DNA from: an uncultured Tateyamaria sp.
GTDB taxonomy: Bacteria; Pseudomonadota; Alphaproteobacteria; Rhodobacterales; Rhodobacteraceae
Assembly: GCA_947501275.1 (NCBI GenBank)
Contig: CANMVD010000004.1
Location: 248,001 to 312,000 of the forward strand
Direction: 5' to 3'
DNA: 64,000 nt
Positions within the stretch are counted from its first letter, which is position 1. The number at the start of each line of letters is the position of its first letter. Position numbers and translations under genes: made by a program. Under the pieces are notes generated by a model, which saw only the letters and a list, made by a program, of their open reading frames with translations, was not told the DNA's origin and made no database searches. This document shows positions 27,287 to 36,784 of the stretch, piece by piece.

Positions 27287-28323
27287 CCCATCTGGCGCTC
27301 CTGACGGTACGGAACGAGGCCGCGTTTCTGCTGGAATGGCTGGCGCACCACCGTGCCGTAGGTTTCGACGATTTTCTCGTCTTTTCAAATGATTGCGAAG
27401 ATGGAACAGACGTGATGCTGGACCGTCTCGCAGATCTGGGTTGGCTGACGCACGTGCGCAATAAAGGCCCCTATGACAAGGGCGGCATTCAATTCACGGC
27501 GTTGAAACAGGCGGCCAAGATGGCGCAGGTTAAAAACGCCGCGTGGATCTTGCCGCTGGATGTAGACGAATTCGTCAACATCCACACCGGCGACGGCACG
27601 CTCAATGCGCTGCATGAGGCTCTGCCTGATGCAACGGCTATCACCCTGACGTGGCGGTTGTTTGGCAACAACGGACAGGTGCGTTTTGTCGACCAACCGG
27701 TTACGCAAACCTTCACCCAAGCTGCCCCCGAAGTTCTGAACTGGCCGTGGCGCGCTTCGATGTTCAAAACCCTCTACCGCAATGACGGAACATACCGCAA
27801 ACCCGGCGTGCACCGGCCCCGCGACATCAACGAAGACAAGCTGGACCAAGCCCGCTGGTTTGACAGCCACGGGCGCGAACTGGATGCGCAATTCAAAACG
27901 CGGCGCATTTTCTCGACCTATGGGCACGAGAACTTTGGACTGGCGCAACTCAACCACTATCCGCTTGGGGCCATGGAAAGCTATGTGTTGAAGGCAGATC
28001 GCGGACGGGCGGTGCATTCCGAGGATATGCTGGGACTGGATTACTGGGTCGAGCGCAATTTCAGCACGGACAGGGATGACAGCATATCGCGCTACAGCGC
28101 CGCAACCCAATCCATTCTGGCCGAATTGCGCGCCGATCCCACCTTGGGTGCGCTGCACACGCAGGCCGTAGAATGGCGCAAATCCCGCTTTGAGGCGCTC
28201 ATGGAGCAAGAGCCGTTTCGCGCCTTGTTCGGACGGCTTTTGATGACCCCACCCAGCCGGCCCGTCCCGGTCAAGGCAGCCCAATTCATGGTGCGCTACG
28301 CCAATATGGCGCGGAATCGTTAA
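27283..28323 (+). CDS. Glycosyltransferase family 2 protein (DVDEF type), GTG start
   Basis: A 346-residue glycosyltransferase beginning with GTG in a GTGA overlap with the methyltransferase. Motifs are LLTVRNEAAFLLEWLAHHR, NDCEDGTDVML and DVDEFVN. It is a paralogue of the first gene of the operon and of the C-terminal part of the fusion. As the last member of the operon it gives three related transferase domains in one transcript, suggesting stepwise addition of sugars to one glycan. Confidence 0.88.
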   Translation: MTHLALLTVRNEAAFLLEWLAHHRAVGFDDFLVFSNDCEDGTDVMLDRLADLGWLTHVRNKGPYDKGGIQFTALKQAAKMAQVKNAAWILPLDVDEFVNIHTGDGTLNALHEALPDATAITLTWRLFGNNGQVRFVDQPVTQTFTQAAPEVLNWPWRASMFKTLYRNDGTYRKPGVHRPRDINEDKLDQARWFDSHGRELDAQFKTRRIFSTYGHENFGLAQLNHYPLGAMESYVLKADRGRAVHSEDMLGLDYWVERNFSTDRDDSISRYSAATQSILAELRADPTLGALHTQAVEWRKSRFEALMEQEPFRALFGRLLMTPPSRPVPVKAAQFMVRYANMARNR

Positions 28324-28423
28324 AAGTTATGGCAACAATGGCCTAAATTCTCCCTATTTTGGCCCAGAATCGTGACTAATTCAGGAACCAGCCCACACCA
28401 AAAGCGGGCATGAGGATCTTGAG

Positions 28424-29383
28424 ATGCAGGACACGAAGATTGAATTCGACCCCGATGTCGCCGATCTGCCCAAAGGCGGTTGGCTGACCAAGGTTGCCGA
28501 AGTGGCTGAAGTCCATGGGTTTTTCAAACCTTTGGGCAAACGGCATTTTGCGGCACACATTGAGGGCAGTGACACGCTGATCGTCACGTTTGAAACGATC
28601 CAGGGGATGCGGGCGCTGTCGGACACTGCAGAACCGCAAGGCTGGGCCATGGTCAGGGAAAAAGGATGGTCGCACCTCTGTGTCGCCTCGGATGGGGATA
28701 CATGGTTCCGGGATCGCAACATCTATGGGCTGTTTGACAAGCTGATTGATGACGGTTTTTTCGACGACTATGACAATATCCTGTTTTACGGCGCAGGCCC
28801 CTGTGGCTATGCGGCGGCGGCGTATTCCGTGGCGGCCCCGGGTGCGCGCGTGGTTGCCATCCAACCCCAGGCCACGCTTGATCCGCGTGTGACGGAGTGG
28901 GACGACCGCTTTACCGATATGCGGCGGATCGATTTCACCTCGCGCTACGGCTACGCGCCGGACATGCTGGACGCGTGCGATCATGCATTTGTGCTTTATG
29001 ACCCGGCCGAAATGCTGGACGCGATGCATGCGGCCCTGTTCACCCGCGCAGGCGTCACCAAATTGCGCTTGCGCCATATGGGCGACGCAATTCAGGGCGA
29101 CCTGATGGAGATGAAAGTGCTGATGCCACTTCTGGTGCAAGCCGCCGAGGGCACACTCAGCGAAGAAAGTTTTGCCACTGCGTATCGCGCGCGACGGACA
29201 TACCCAGCCTATCTGCGGCGTGTTCTGGCCGCTGTCGATGCGCAAGAGCGTGACGATCTCAGCTATATGCTGGCGCGCAACGTGACATCTCGCATGAAAG
29301 CGCCCCGTTTCCAGCGCCGCCTCGGCGAACTGGACGCCAAACGCAAGCGCTCTGATGCACAGGACGACACAGCCGCCCTTTAA
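28424..29383 (+). CDS. Conserved protein, degenerate alpha/beta-hydrolase-like
   Basis: A 319-residue soluble protein. I recall relatives in Rhodobacteraceae carrying the database label phosphoadenosine phosphosulfate reductase, but I see no PP-loop or ECGLH-type cysteine motif to support it. The central segment [15 protein letters not shown] matches the nucleophile elbow of alpha/beta hydrolases (G-x-S-x-G-G-Y) with the serine replaced by glycine, so it may be a non-catalytic relative. The C-terminal third is helical and basic. It follows the glycan operon after a 100-base gap and may be co-regulated. Function unknown. Confidence 0.8.
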   Translation: MQDTKIEFDPDVADLPKGGWLTKVAEVAEVHGFFKPLGKRHFAAHIEGSDTLIVTFETIQGMRALSDTAEPQGWAMVREKGWSHLCVASDGDTWFRDRNIYGLFDKLIDDGFFDDYDNILFYGAGPCGYAAAAYSVAAPGARVVAIQPQATLDPRVTEWDDRFTDMRRIDFTSRYGYAPDMLDACDHAFVLYDPAEMLDAMHAALFTRAGVTKLRLRHMGDAIQGDLMEMKVLMPLLVQAAEGTLSEESFATAYRARRTYPAYLRRVLAAVDAQERDDLSYMLARNVTSRMKAPRFQRRLGELDAKRKRSDAQDDTAAL

Positions 29384-29412
29384 CGCCGCCAAGGCCCGTG
29401 CTAACGGGCGGC

Positions 29413-30444
29413 ATGACCTCTTTGACCATTTCCCGCCCCGATGACTGGCACCTGCACTTGCGCGACGGCGCGATGATGCGTGCCGTTTTGCCATGGAGCG
29501 CGCGCGACTTTGCCCGCGCCATCATCATGCCTAATCTGGTGCCCCCCGTGGTGACCAGCGCACAGGCCGCCGCCTATCGCGACCAGATCCTTGACGCATT
29601 GCCCCAAGGGGCTGCGTTCGAGCCGCTGATGACACTGTACCTCACCGAAGACACCGACCCGGATGATGTCGAAGCCGCCCATGCCAGCGGTCTGGTCCGG
29701 GCGGTCAAACTCTACCCTGCCGGGGCCACGACAAATTCCGCATCCGGCGTATCAGATTTTGAGAAAATTCGCGCCACGCTGGATCGGATGGCCAAAATCG
29801 GCCTACCGCTTTGCGTGCATGGAGAGGTCACAGATCCCGACATCGACATTTTTGACCGCGAGGCGGTGTTCATCGACCGCGTACTAGACCCGATCCGGAC
29901 ATCGACGCCGGGCCTCAAGGTTGTGATGGAACATATCACGACATCCAACGCCGTGGATTACGCGCGCGCGCAGGACGATACACTCGGCGCCACAATCACG
30001 ACGCACCACCTCGTGATCAACCGCAACCACATCCTCGCCGGCGGGATCAAGCCCCACTACTACTGCTTGCCCGTCGCCAAACGCGAAAGTCACCGCCTTG
30101 CCCTGCGCGCGGCAGCGACCAGCGGCGACGCGCGCTTCTTCCTTGGCACCGACAGTGCGCCACACACGGATGCAAACAAATTGCTGCCCTGCGGATGTGC
30201 CGGGTGTTTCACAGCGCCCAACACAATGGCAATCCTCGCCCACGTGTTCGAAGAAGACGGCGCGCTCGACAGTCTCGAGGCGTTCACATCCCGAAACGGC
30301 CCCGGTTTTTATGGCCTGCCCGTCAACGCAGACACGCTCACCCTGACAAAACAGCCCGGCCAGTGGCCCACGCATGTCGACACCGATGATGGTCCCGTCA
30401 CCGTCTTCGACCCCGGCTTTGATCTGCAGTGGTCCGTCGCATAA
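29413..30444 (+). CDS. pyrC: Dihydroorotase
   Basis: Cyclises carbamoyl-aspartate to dihydroorotate in pyrimidine synthesis. The 343-residue class II enzyme shows the first zinc ligands in [10 protein letters not shown], the carboxylated lysine in [14 protein letters not shown], later histidines in HGEVTD and ITTHHL, and the catalytic aspartate in GTDSAPH. The start at 29413 is the first ATG in frame and gives the usual N-terminus. It is followed by pyrE, separated by a repeat element. Confidence 0.96.
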   Translation: MTSLTISRPDDWHLHLRDGAMMRAVLPWSARDFARAIIMPNLVPPVVTSAQAAAYRDQILDALPQGAAFEPLMTLYLTEDTDPDDVEAAHASGLVRAVKLYPAGATTNSASGVSDFEKIRATLDRMAKIGLPLCVHGEVTDPDIDIFDREAVFIDRVLDPIRTSTPGLKVVMEHITTSNAVDYARAQDDTLGATITTHHLVINRNHILAGGIKPHYYCLPVAKRESHRLALRAAATSGDARFFLGTDSAPHTDANKLLPCGCAGCFTAPNTMAILAHVFEEDGALDSLEAFTSRNGPGFYGLPVNADTLTLTKQPGQWPTHVDTDDGPVTVFDPGFDLQWSVA

Positions 30445-30446
30445 CA

Positions 30447-30486
30447 TCTCTGTTCCAAAAAAATCCCCGCCGGAGGCTCCCACACC
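30447..30486 (-). repeat. Short interspersed repeat, copy 1 (pyrC-pyrE gap)
   Basis: The + strand reads CTGTTCC, a run of A, then TCCCCGCCGGAGGCTCC. Near-identical copies lie at 45134-45170 and, diverged, at 35907-35946; a reverse-oriented relative lies at 33045-33104. Strand is given so that the 33045 copy is plus. Confidence 0.65.
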
Positions 30487-30520
30487 AAGCCAAAAGCGCA
30501 TCGCCCCGAAAGCACACACC

Positions 30521-31195
30521 ATGATCCCAACCAGCTACCCCACCCCCCAGGAAATGGCCCGTCTCACAGCCCGGATGCTTCTGGAAATCAAGGCTGTCCA
30601 CTTCAACGCGGCCGAGCCTTTTACGCTGGCCTCCGGCCTGCCAAGCCCGACCTATATCGATTGCCGCAAACTGATCTCCTATCCGCGCATCCGTTCCACA
30701 TTGATGGATTTTCTTACCGTCACCGTTATGCGCAATGCCGGGTTTGAGGCGTTTGACAATGTCGCCGGCGGTGAAACGGCCGGTATCCCGTTTGGCGCAA
30801 TGGTGGCCGAACGCATGGCGCTGCCAATGTCATATGTACGCAAAAAACCCAAAGGGTACGGGCGCAACGCAAGGATCGAAGGCGAGATGTCCGAAGGCCA
30901 GCGCGTTTTGCTGGTTGAGGATCTGACAACCGACGGCGGTTCAAAGCTCAGCTTTGTGGACGCAATCCGCGAAACCGGCGCCACCTGCGGGCATACGGCT
31001 GTCATCTTCTACTACGGGATCTTCCCGGAAACGGAAAAGACGCTGGGCGATCACGGGGTCACGCTGCATCATCTGTGCACATGGTGGGATGTGCTTGCCG
31101 AAGCCCGCGAAAGCGGTGCCTTTGACGACGCAACCCTCGAAGGGGTCGAGGCATTCCTCAAAGACCCCCGCGGCTGGCAGGCAGCGCGCTCCTGA
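30521..31195 (+). CDS. pyrE: Orotate phosphoribosyltransferase
   Basis: Joins orotate to PRPP to give OMP, directly downstream of pyrC in the pathway. The 224-residue protein carries the PRPP-binding motif [14 protein letters not shown] and an upstream [11 protein letters not shown]-like loop (here [11 protein letters not shown]). The ATG at 30521 follows a repeat element and gives a typical N-terminus; the longer frame reads through that repeat. The Shine-Dalgarno sequence is weak. Confidence 0.95.
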   Translation: MIPTSYPTPQEMARLTARMLLEIKAVHFNAAEPFTLASGLPSPTYIDCRKLISYPRIRSTLMDFLTVTVMRNAGFEAFDNVAGGETAGIPFGAMVAERMALPMSYVRKKPKGYGRNARIEGEMSEGQRVLLVEDLTTDGGSKLSFVDAIRETGATCGHTAVIFYYGIFPETEKTLGDHGVTLHHLCTWWDVLAEARESGAFDDATLEGVEAFLKDPRGWQAARS

Positions 31196-31536
31196 ACACC
31201 TACCACGCCACACTGCGCAATTACTGAGACGGAATGCGAAGCACGTGTGGATATCCTGTGGGCCGTTCAAAGGAATCTGTGGAGAACAGACTGTGGAAGG
31301 TCTGTGCAAAACACGATTCGAGCCGCCCCGATCTGATTTGGTGAGGTGACGCAATTCCGCATGTAGGCATAACGCCAAAATGTGATACTATATATGGACA
31401 GTAGTTTTCGACTGGACAGGGATATCCACACGGATGTCCCCAGTTTTTTCCAACTAGTGCCTTGGCGGTGGGTGTGACACGAGGCTGATCACCGGTGGGG
31501 GCCGGAAAAGTACAAGAATCAACACGGGGCGGGGCT
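31196..31536 (+). promoter_or_regulatory. pyrE-dnaB intergenic region with DnaA-box-like sites
   Basis: A 341-base gap without a plausible gene. It holds four sequences close to the DnaA box: TGTGGATAT (31246-31254), TGTGGAGAA (31278-31286), TGTGGAAGG (31292-31300) and, in the other orientation, ATATCCACA (31422-31430). Two or three match the 9-base consensus at eight positions. A TA-rich stretch near 31385-31398 could be part of the dnaB promoter. No hairpin with a T-run was seen. Confidence 0.45.
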
Positions 31537-33027
31537 ATGAACGAGATCGCGGCAATAAATCCAACGGGCATCGCCGTACAGGACGCCGAAACGATGCCGC
31601 ACTCGACTGAGGCGGAGCAACAGCTGTTGGGCGCAATCCTGACCAACAACGACGTCTACGACCGCGTTGCCTCGATCATCAACCCAACCCATTTCTACGA
31701 CCCAGTGCACGCGCGCATCTTTGAAATCGCCGCTGCCCGGATTGCCAAAAACAACCTCGCCAGCCCCGTCACCCTCAAGGCCTTCATGGAAGATGACGAG
31801 GGCCTGAAGGAACTCGGTGGCCCGGCCTATCTCGCCCGTCTTGCAGGCGCGGCAATCAGCGCCTTTGCGGTGCGTGACTATGCGCAAATGATCTATGATC
31901 TGGCCGTGCGGCGCGACCTGATCCAACTGGGGCGCGACATCTCGGCCAAGGCTCAGAAGGTCGATGTCGCCTCCGAGCCCAAGGAACAGATTGTTGAAGC
32001 CGAACAGGCCCTTTACAAGCTGGCCGAGCAAGGCACATCCGAGGGCGGTTTCCAAAGCTTTCTCAAAGCGGTAACAGACGCAGTTAATGTTGCCAACGCC
32101 GCTTATCAACGCGAAGGTGGTCTGGCCGGCGTGTCCACAGGTCTGATAGATATGGACAAGAAGCTGGGCGGGCTGCACTCATCTGACCTGCTGATCCTCG
32201 CCGGCCGCCCATCCATGGGGAAAACCTCGCTGGCGACCAACATCGCTTTCAACATCGCCAAAGCCTACAAACGAGGTATAAAGCCTGACGGCACCGAAGG
32301 CACAATTGAGGGCGGCGTGGTCGGGTTCTACTCGCTTGAGATGAGCGCCGAGCAGCTGGCCGCGCGGATCCTTTCGGAAGCCTCCGAAGTGCCCAGCGAA
32401 CAGATCCGGCGCGGCGACATGACCGAATCCGAATTCCGCCGCTTTGTGGACGCCGCCAAACAGCTCGAAGCCTGTCCGCTTTATATCGATGACACCGCCG
32501 CAATTCCGATTGCACAACTCGCTGCCCGTGCCCGCCGCCTGAAACGGACCCACGGGCTGGACCTGCTGATCGTGGACTATCTGCAGCTGGTGCGCGGCAG
32601 TTCCGACAATCGAGTGCAGGAAATCGGCGAGATTTCCATGGGCCTCAAAGCCATCGCCAAAGAGCTCGCCATCCCGGTCCTCGCCCTGTCTCAGCTTTCG
32701 CGTCAGGTGGAAAACCGAGAAGACAAGCGCCCACAACTCAGCGATTTGCGCGAATCGGGCTCGATCGAACAGGACGCAGACGTCGTGATGTTCGTGTTTC
32801 GCGAGGAATACTACAAAGAGCGTGAAAAACCCGGTGATCATGATCTTGAGGGCATGGCAAAGTGGCAGGAAGAGATGGAACGCCTGCACGGGCGTGCCGA
32901 GGTCATCATTGGCAAGCAGCGTCACGGCCCGATTGGCACTGTCGATCTGAGCTTTGAAGGGCGCTTTACCCGGTTTGGCAATCTGGTGCAGCCGTGGCAG
33001 CAAGTTGGTGGCGATCAGGAGTTCTGA
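31537..33027 (+). CDS. dnaB: Replicative DNA helicase DnaB
   Basis: The hexameric helicase that unwinds DNA at the replication fork. The 496-residue protein has the N-terminal domain (TEAEQQLLGAIL) and the RecA-like domain with Walker A AGRPSMGKTS, Walker B LLIVDYLQLV and the ending motif KQRHGPIGTVDLSFEG. No intein is present. The ATG at 31537 gives the common MNEI..TMPHSTEAEQ start. It lies downstream of a cluster of DnaA-box-like sites. Confidence 0.97.
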   Translation: MNEIAAINPTGIAVQDAETMPHSTEAEQQLLGAILTNNDVYDRVASIINPTHFYDPVHARIFEIAAARIAKNNLASPVTLKAFMEDDEGLKELGGPAYLARLAGAAISAFAVRDYAQMIYDLAVRRDLIQLGRDISAKAQKVDVASEPKEQIVEAEQALYKLAEQGTSEGGFQSFLKAVTDAVNVANAAYQREGGLAGVSTGLIDMDKKLGGLHSSDLLILAGRPSMGKTSLATNIAFNIAKAYKRGIKPDGTEGTIEGGVVGFYSLEMSAEQLAARILSEASEVPSEQIRRGDMTESEFRRFVDAAKQLEACPLYIDDTAAIPIAQLAARARRLKRTHGLDLLIVDYLQLVRGSSDNRVQEIGEISMGLKAIAKELAIPVLALSQLSRQVENREDKRPQLSDLRESGSIEQDADVVMFVFREEYYKEREKPGDHDLEGMAKWQEEMERLHGRAEVIIGKQRHGPIGTVDLSFEGRFTRFGNLVQPWQQVGGDQEF

Positions 33028-33044
33028 TCTGAGTGTCGCGCGCG

Positions 33045-33104
33045 TGTTCGGGGCTCTGCCCCCGCCCTGCGGGCTCCCCCGTGGTATTTTTGGTCAGAAG
33101 AAAC
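33045..33104 (+). repeat. Interspersed repeat, reverse-oriented relative after dnaB
   Basis: A GC-rich stretch (GGGGCTCTGCCCC hairpin, then CTCCCCCGTGGTATTTTTGG and TCAGAAGAAA) that aligns with the reverse complement of the repeats at 30447 and 45134. It begins 17 bases after the dnaB stop, so the hairpin plus T-rich segment could also terminate dnaB. Confidence 0.55.
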
Positions 33105-33168
33105 TTATGGGGCGGACTTTGCGATAATTGATTGGACATGTGACAGCGCGGTGCCATTCCATGGCGCC

Positions 33169-33957
33169 ATGCGTTACGTTTTGGTTTTTCTCTTCCTTTG
33201 CGCGTCGTCTGTGGTTGCCCAGACCCGGGAGGAAGTTGATGTCGAACTGTTCCTTGCCGTTGATGTGTCGCGTTCCATGCAGCCATTCGAGTTGGAGATT
33301 CAACGGCTTGGCTACGCGGCGGCGTTGACCAGCCCTGAGGTTCAAAATGCCATTGCCAACGGTTTGCTGGGCCGCATTGCCCTGACATATGTGGAATGGG
33401 CCGGAGCAGATGATCAGCGTGTCATTGTCCCTTGGACTATGGTGGCCTCTCCCGCAGACACAGAGGCAGTTGCCTCCCGGATCACCGCCAATTTTGACGA
33501 CAGCCTGCGGCGCACGTCCATTTCGGGCGCTTTGCGTTTTGCCGCAGCCTCGATTGCGGACAACCGCTTTGACGGTTTGCGTCACGTCATCGATGTATCT
33601 GGCGACGGGCCCAACAACATGGGTGCGCCAGTGACCAAACTTCGCGATCATGTGGTGGGCCAGGGCATCACCATCAACGGTCTGCCGCTGATGACCCAAG
33701 ACGACGATGCCACATCGCGCTGGAACATTCCTGATCTGGATGCCTACTACACAGCCTGCGTGATTGGCGGGCCGGGTGCATTTGTGGTTCCGGTCACCGA
33801 TTGGGCCGAATTTGAAGCCGCAGTGCGGCGCAAACTGGTGTTGGAAATCGCAAACCTCGCGCTGCCTCGTTTGTGGCAGGCACAGACCACGCGCTACAAT
33901 TGTCTGGTGGGCGAACAGATCTGGGAGCGCAATCGCGATCTGTTTGCCCTGCCCTGA
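33169..33957 (+). CDS. Secreted VWA-like protein, DUF1194 family
   Basis: A 262-residue exported protein. It has a signal peptide (cut near VVAQTRE), then a von Willebrand A-type fold with the metal-site motif [11 protein letters not shown], a later [11 protein letters not shown] and a conserved ending with a cysteine ([12 protein letters not shown]). DUF1194 proteins are typical of alphaproteobacteria; the function is unknown. The ATG at 33169 begins a clean signal peptide. It stands between dnaB and alr and is probably its own transcription unit. Confidence 0.88.
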   Translation: MRYVLVFLFLCASSVVAQTREEVDVELFLAVDVSRSMQPFELEIQRLGYAAALTSPEVQNAIANGLLGRIALTYVEWAGADDQRVIVPWTMVASPADTEAVASRITANFDDSLRRTSISGALRFAAASIADNRFDGLRHVIDVSGDGPNNMGAPVTKLRDHVVGQGITINGLPLMTQDDDATSRWNIPDLDAYYTACVIGGPGAFVVPVTDWAEFEAAVRRKLVLEIANLALPRLWQAQTTRYNCLVGEQIWERNRDLFALP

Positions 33958-34084
33958 CAGTTCCTGCGCGCATCTGTGTTGTTGCGTGCGATCACGCCAC
34001 AGTATGCATGTTTCTAAAAATGCAACACGCCCCGGCCATAGTTTCCCCTTTCACCACAATCCATTGGATGGCAAAAGCGCTGCC

Positions 34085-35119
34085 ATGACCTCGGCAACTC
34101 TCAATATCGATCTGACAGCAGTGGTGCGCAATTGGCAGGCCTTGAATGCTCTGACCGATTGCGAAACCGGTGCCGTGGTCAAGGCCAGCGGCTACGGGCT
34201 TGGCGCTGGTGTCGTGGCGCGCGCTCTTGCCCGCGCAGGTGCGCGGCATTTCTTTGTTGCGACGGCCCATGAGGGGGCGGAATTGCGCACCTCTATCGGG
34301 CACGGACAAGATATCTACGTGTTTTCCGGTCACATGGACGGTGACACTACGGCCATCGAGGAGGCCGGGCTGATCCCACTGCTCAATTCCGTCGACCAGA
34401 TGTTGCGCCAGGTCGAGGCGTTGCCAGGCGCTCCTTTCGGCATCCAACTTGATACGGGCATGAACCGGCTCGGCATGGAGCCCGCCGAGTGGTCTGCCGT
34501 GCGTGATATCGCAATTGCGCAAAAACCGGTGCTGTTAATGTCGCATCTGGCCTGCTCGGACACGCCGGATCATCCGATGAACGCGCAGCAACTTGCGCAG
34601 TTTCGTACCATGACTGACGGTGTCGATATCCCCCGCTCCCTTGCCGCAACAGGCGGAACGCTGCTGGGACCCGCCTATCACTTTGACCTCACACGACCCG
34701 GTGTTGGCCTCTATGGAGGGTTGCCTTTTGACGGGGCCGAAGCCGTTGTGACCCTCGACATGCCCGTGATCCAGATCCGAGATGTCGCTGTGGGCGAAAC
34801 TGTCGGCTACAGCAACACATGGACGGCGAAACGGCCCAGCCGTATCGCCACAGTGTCTGGCGGATATGCGGATGGGCTGATCCGCGCCATCGGAAATGGG
34901 GCAATCCTCTATAACGGCGATGTGGCCTGCCCGATTGTGGGACGCGTATCCATGGATTTGATCACCGCCGACGTAACCGATGCACACGGCATCCCCGAGG
35001 TTTTGCAACTGATTGGCCCCCATCAAGGTGTCGATGCGCTGGCAGATTTTGCGGACACAATTGGCTACGAGATCCTGACAGCTTTTGGCGGACGCTATCA
35101 CCGGACCTACACCGAATGA
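34085..35119 (+). CDS. alr: Alanine racemase
   Basis: A PLP enzyme interconverting L- and D-alanine for peptidoglycan. The 344-residue protein has the PLP lysine in [12 protein letters not shown] near the N-terminus, the RLGM segment, and the substrate-binding block [14 protein letters not shown]. The ATG at 34085 gives the normal start; the open frame continues upstream into the previous gene but that stretch is not family-like. It overlaps mlaE by 4 bases, an ordering I associate with Rhodobacteraceae. Confidence 0.94.
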   Translation: MTSATLNIDLTAVVRNWQALNALTDCETGAVVKASGYGLGAGVVARALARAGARHFFVATAHEGAELRTSIGHGQDIYVFSGHMDGDTTAIEEAGLIPLLNSVDQMLRQVEALPGAPFGIQLDTGMNRLGMEPAEWSAVRDIAIAQKPVLLMSHLACSDTPDHPMNAQQLAQFRTMTDGVDIPRSLAATGGTLLGPAYHFDLTRPGVGLYGGLPFDGAEAVVTLDMPVIQIRDVAVGETVGYSNTWTAKRPSRIATVSGGYADGLIRAIGNGAILYNGDVACPIVGRVSMDLITADVTDAHGIPEVLQLIGPHQGVDALADFADTIGYEILTAFGGRYHRTYTE

Positions 35120-35889
35120 GGTTTCTTGCTGCGATCGGACGAACGGTTCTGGGTATGCTCGGCGCGATCGGGCGCGTGACACTGTTTGCCGGCGAGACCA
35201 TTTCCCATCTGGCGCGGCCACCCTTCTATCCACGCGAACTGGCACAGGCACTGCTCAATATCGGATGGCTGTCCCTGCCTGTTGTAGGCCTGACCGCGAT
35301 CTTTACGGGTGGCGCGTTGGCACTGCAGATCTATGCAGGTGGTGCGCGTTTCAACGCCGAAGCCGTCGTGCCGCAAATCGTTGCCATCGGTATGGTGCGC
35401 GAATTGGGGCCGGTACTGGTGGGCCTGATGATTGCGGCCAGGGTCACCTCTTCGATTGCTGCCGAAATCGCGACAATGAAAGTGACCGAGCAGATTGACG
35501 CGCTTGTCACTCTTTCAACCCACCCGATGAAATACCTCACAGTACCGCGCGTGCTGGCCGCAACGCTGGTAGTGCCGCTGTTGGTGGGCGTTGGCGATAT
35601 CATCGGCATCTTCGGGGGCTATGCCGTTTCCACAGGCACATTGGGCTTCAACGCCGCCGCCTATATCCAGAATACAGTGGACTTCCTCGAACTGCGCGAC
35701 ATCACCTCGTCTCTCGCCAAAGGAGCCGTGTTCGGATTTCTCGCCGCCACGATGGGCTGCTATTTCGGCATGAATTCGGGCCGCGGTGCCCAAGGTGTGG
35801 GTCGCGCCACCAAAGGCTCGGTCGAAGCCGCTGCCGTACTTATCCTCGCTGCCAATTTCGTTCTGACAGGGGTGTTCTTTTCGCTATGA
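35116..35889 (+). CDS. mlaE: MlaE-type ABC transporter permease
   Basis: A 257-residue inner-membrane permease of the phospholipid-trafficking MlaFEDB system. It has five or so hydrophobic segments, the family stretch [20 protein letters not shown] and the coupling region [12 protein letters not shown]. It works with MlaF on ATP-driven lipid movement between the membranes. It is translationally coupled to alr (ATGA) and followed by mlaF after a diverged repeat copy. Confidence 0.93.
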   Translation: MRFLAAIGRTVLGMLGAIGRVTLFAGETISHLARPPFYPRELAQALLNIGWLSLPVVGLTAIFTGGALALQIYAGGARFNAEAVVPQIVAIGMVRELGPVLVGLMIAARVTSSIAAEIATMKVTEQIDALVTLSTHPMKYLTVPRVLAATLVVPLLVGVGDIIGIFGGYAVSTGTLGFNAAAYIQNTVDFLELRDITSSLAKGAVFGFLAATMGCYFGMNSGRGAQGVGRATKGSVEAAAVLILAANFVLTGVFFSL

Positions 35890-35906
35890 CACGCGCCCTT
35901 TCCCGC

Positions 35907-35946
35907 TCTCTGTTCCCCCAAAATCTCCACCTGAGGGTCCCACACG
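35907..35946 (-). repeat. Interspersed repeat, copy 2, diverged (mlaE-mlaF gap)
   Basis: CTCTCTGTTCC, C/A-rich run, TCTCCACCTGAGGGTCCCACACG. Same order of blocks as copy 1 but several substitutions. It ends 20 bases before mlaF. Confidence 0.5.
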
Positions 35947-35965
35947 CACGAAACGGGACGCGGCC

Positions 35966-36715
35966 ATGATTACACTGGACGACGTACACAAGTCCTTTGG
36001 ACAAAATCAGGTCCTGCGCGGCGTGAACTTGCACGTGGCCAAAGGCACATCACTTGTGATCATCGGCGGTTCTGGCACTGGCAAATCGGTCGCCATCAAA
36101 TCCGTGCTGGGCCTGATCCCACCGGACAAGGGCACCATCACTGTCGACGGGCAGGACGTTACGAAAACCGGAGACCGGGATGCGTTTCTTGCGCGGTTCG
36201 GCATGTTGTTTCAGGGGGCCGCGCTGTTCGACAGCCTGCCGGTCTGGCAAAACGTCGCCTTTCGACTTCTGCGCGGCTCTCTGGCCAAGCCGAAAGACCA
36301 GGCGCGCGACATCGCCATCGACAAATTGCGCCGTGTCGGGCTCACGCCAGATGTGGCTGACCGCCTGCCCGCCGAACTCTCCGGAGGCATGCAAAAACGC
36401 GTCGGCCTGGCCCGCGCCATTGCGGCCGACCCCGAAATCATCTTCTTTGACGAACCCACGACGGGTCTGGATCCCATCATGGCAGGCGTCATCAACGATC
36501 TGATCCGCGAAATCGTGACCGAAATGGGGGCAACCACCATGACCATCACACATGACATGACATCAGTGCGCACGATTGCTGATACCGTGGCCATGCTGCA
36601 TGGCGGCAAAATCCGGTGGAGCGGCCCTGTGTCGGACATGGACGCCGCAGGTGACCCCTATGTCGATCAATTCATCAATGGACGCGCCACTGGCCCAATC
36701 GAAGCCGTCAGATAA
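35966..36715 (+). CDS. mlaF: MlaF-type ABC transporter ATPase
   Basis: A 249-residue ATPase with Walker A GGSGTGKSVAIK, the signature LSGGMQKRVGLARA and Walker B IIFFDEPTTGLDP. It powers the MlaE permease. No MCE-domain protein (mlaD) or STAS protein (mlaB) follows; instead a PqiA-like membrane protein comes next, after a palindromic repeat. Confidence 0.93.
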   Translation: MITLDDVHKSFGQNQVLRGVNLHVAKGTSLVIIGGSGTGKSVAIKSVLGLIPPDKGTITVDGQDVTKTGDRDAFLARFGMLFQGAALFDSLPVWQNVAFRLLRGSLAKPKDQARDIAIDKLRRVGLTPDVADRLPAELSGGMQKRVGLARAIAADPEIIFFDEPTTGLDPIMAGVINDLIREIVTEMGATTMTITHDMTSVRTIADTVAMLHGGKIRWSGPVSDMDAAGDPYVDQFINGRATGPIEAVR

Positions 36716-36716
36716 A

Positions 36717-36765
36717 GGGTCGGTGGGTGGGCGCATTTGCCGACAGGCAAACAGACCAGCCCGAC
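36717..36765. repeat. Nested palindromic element, copy 1 (mlaF-pqiA gap)
   Basis: GGGTCGGTGGGTGGGCGCA followed by TTTGCC, GACA, GGCAAA and CAGACCAGCCCGAC. The inner stem TTTGCC/GGCAAA is perfect and the outer GTCGG..CCGAC pairs loosely. A second copy is at 52825-52877. Confidence 0.6.
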
Positions 36766-36784
36766 GACACAAAGAAAGACAACC

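Noticed and set aside
28424-29383. PAPS reductase as the identity of this gene
   Set aside because: The PP-loop and terminal cysteine motif expected of that enzyme are not visible, so the label was not adopted.
28376-29494. Long minus-strand open frame (372 codons) opposite the conserved protein at 28424
   Set aside because: It overlaps a better plus-strand gene along its length, has a cysteine/histidine/arginine-rich composition typical of antisense frames in GC-rich DNA and no ribosome-binding site.
33764-34084. Possible longer N-terminus of alanine racemase
   Set aside because: The stretch overlaps the DUF1194 gene in another frame and is not racemase-like; the ATG at 34085 gives the normal N-terminus.
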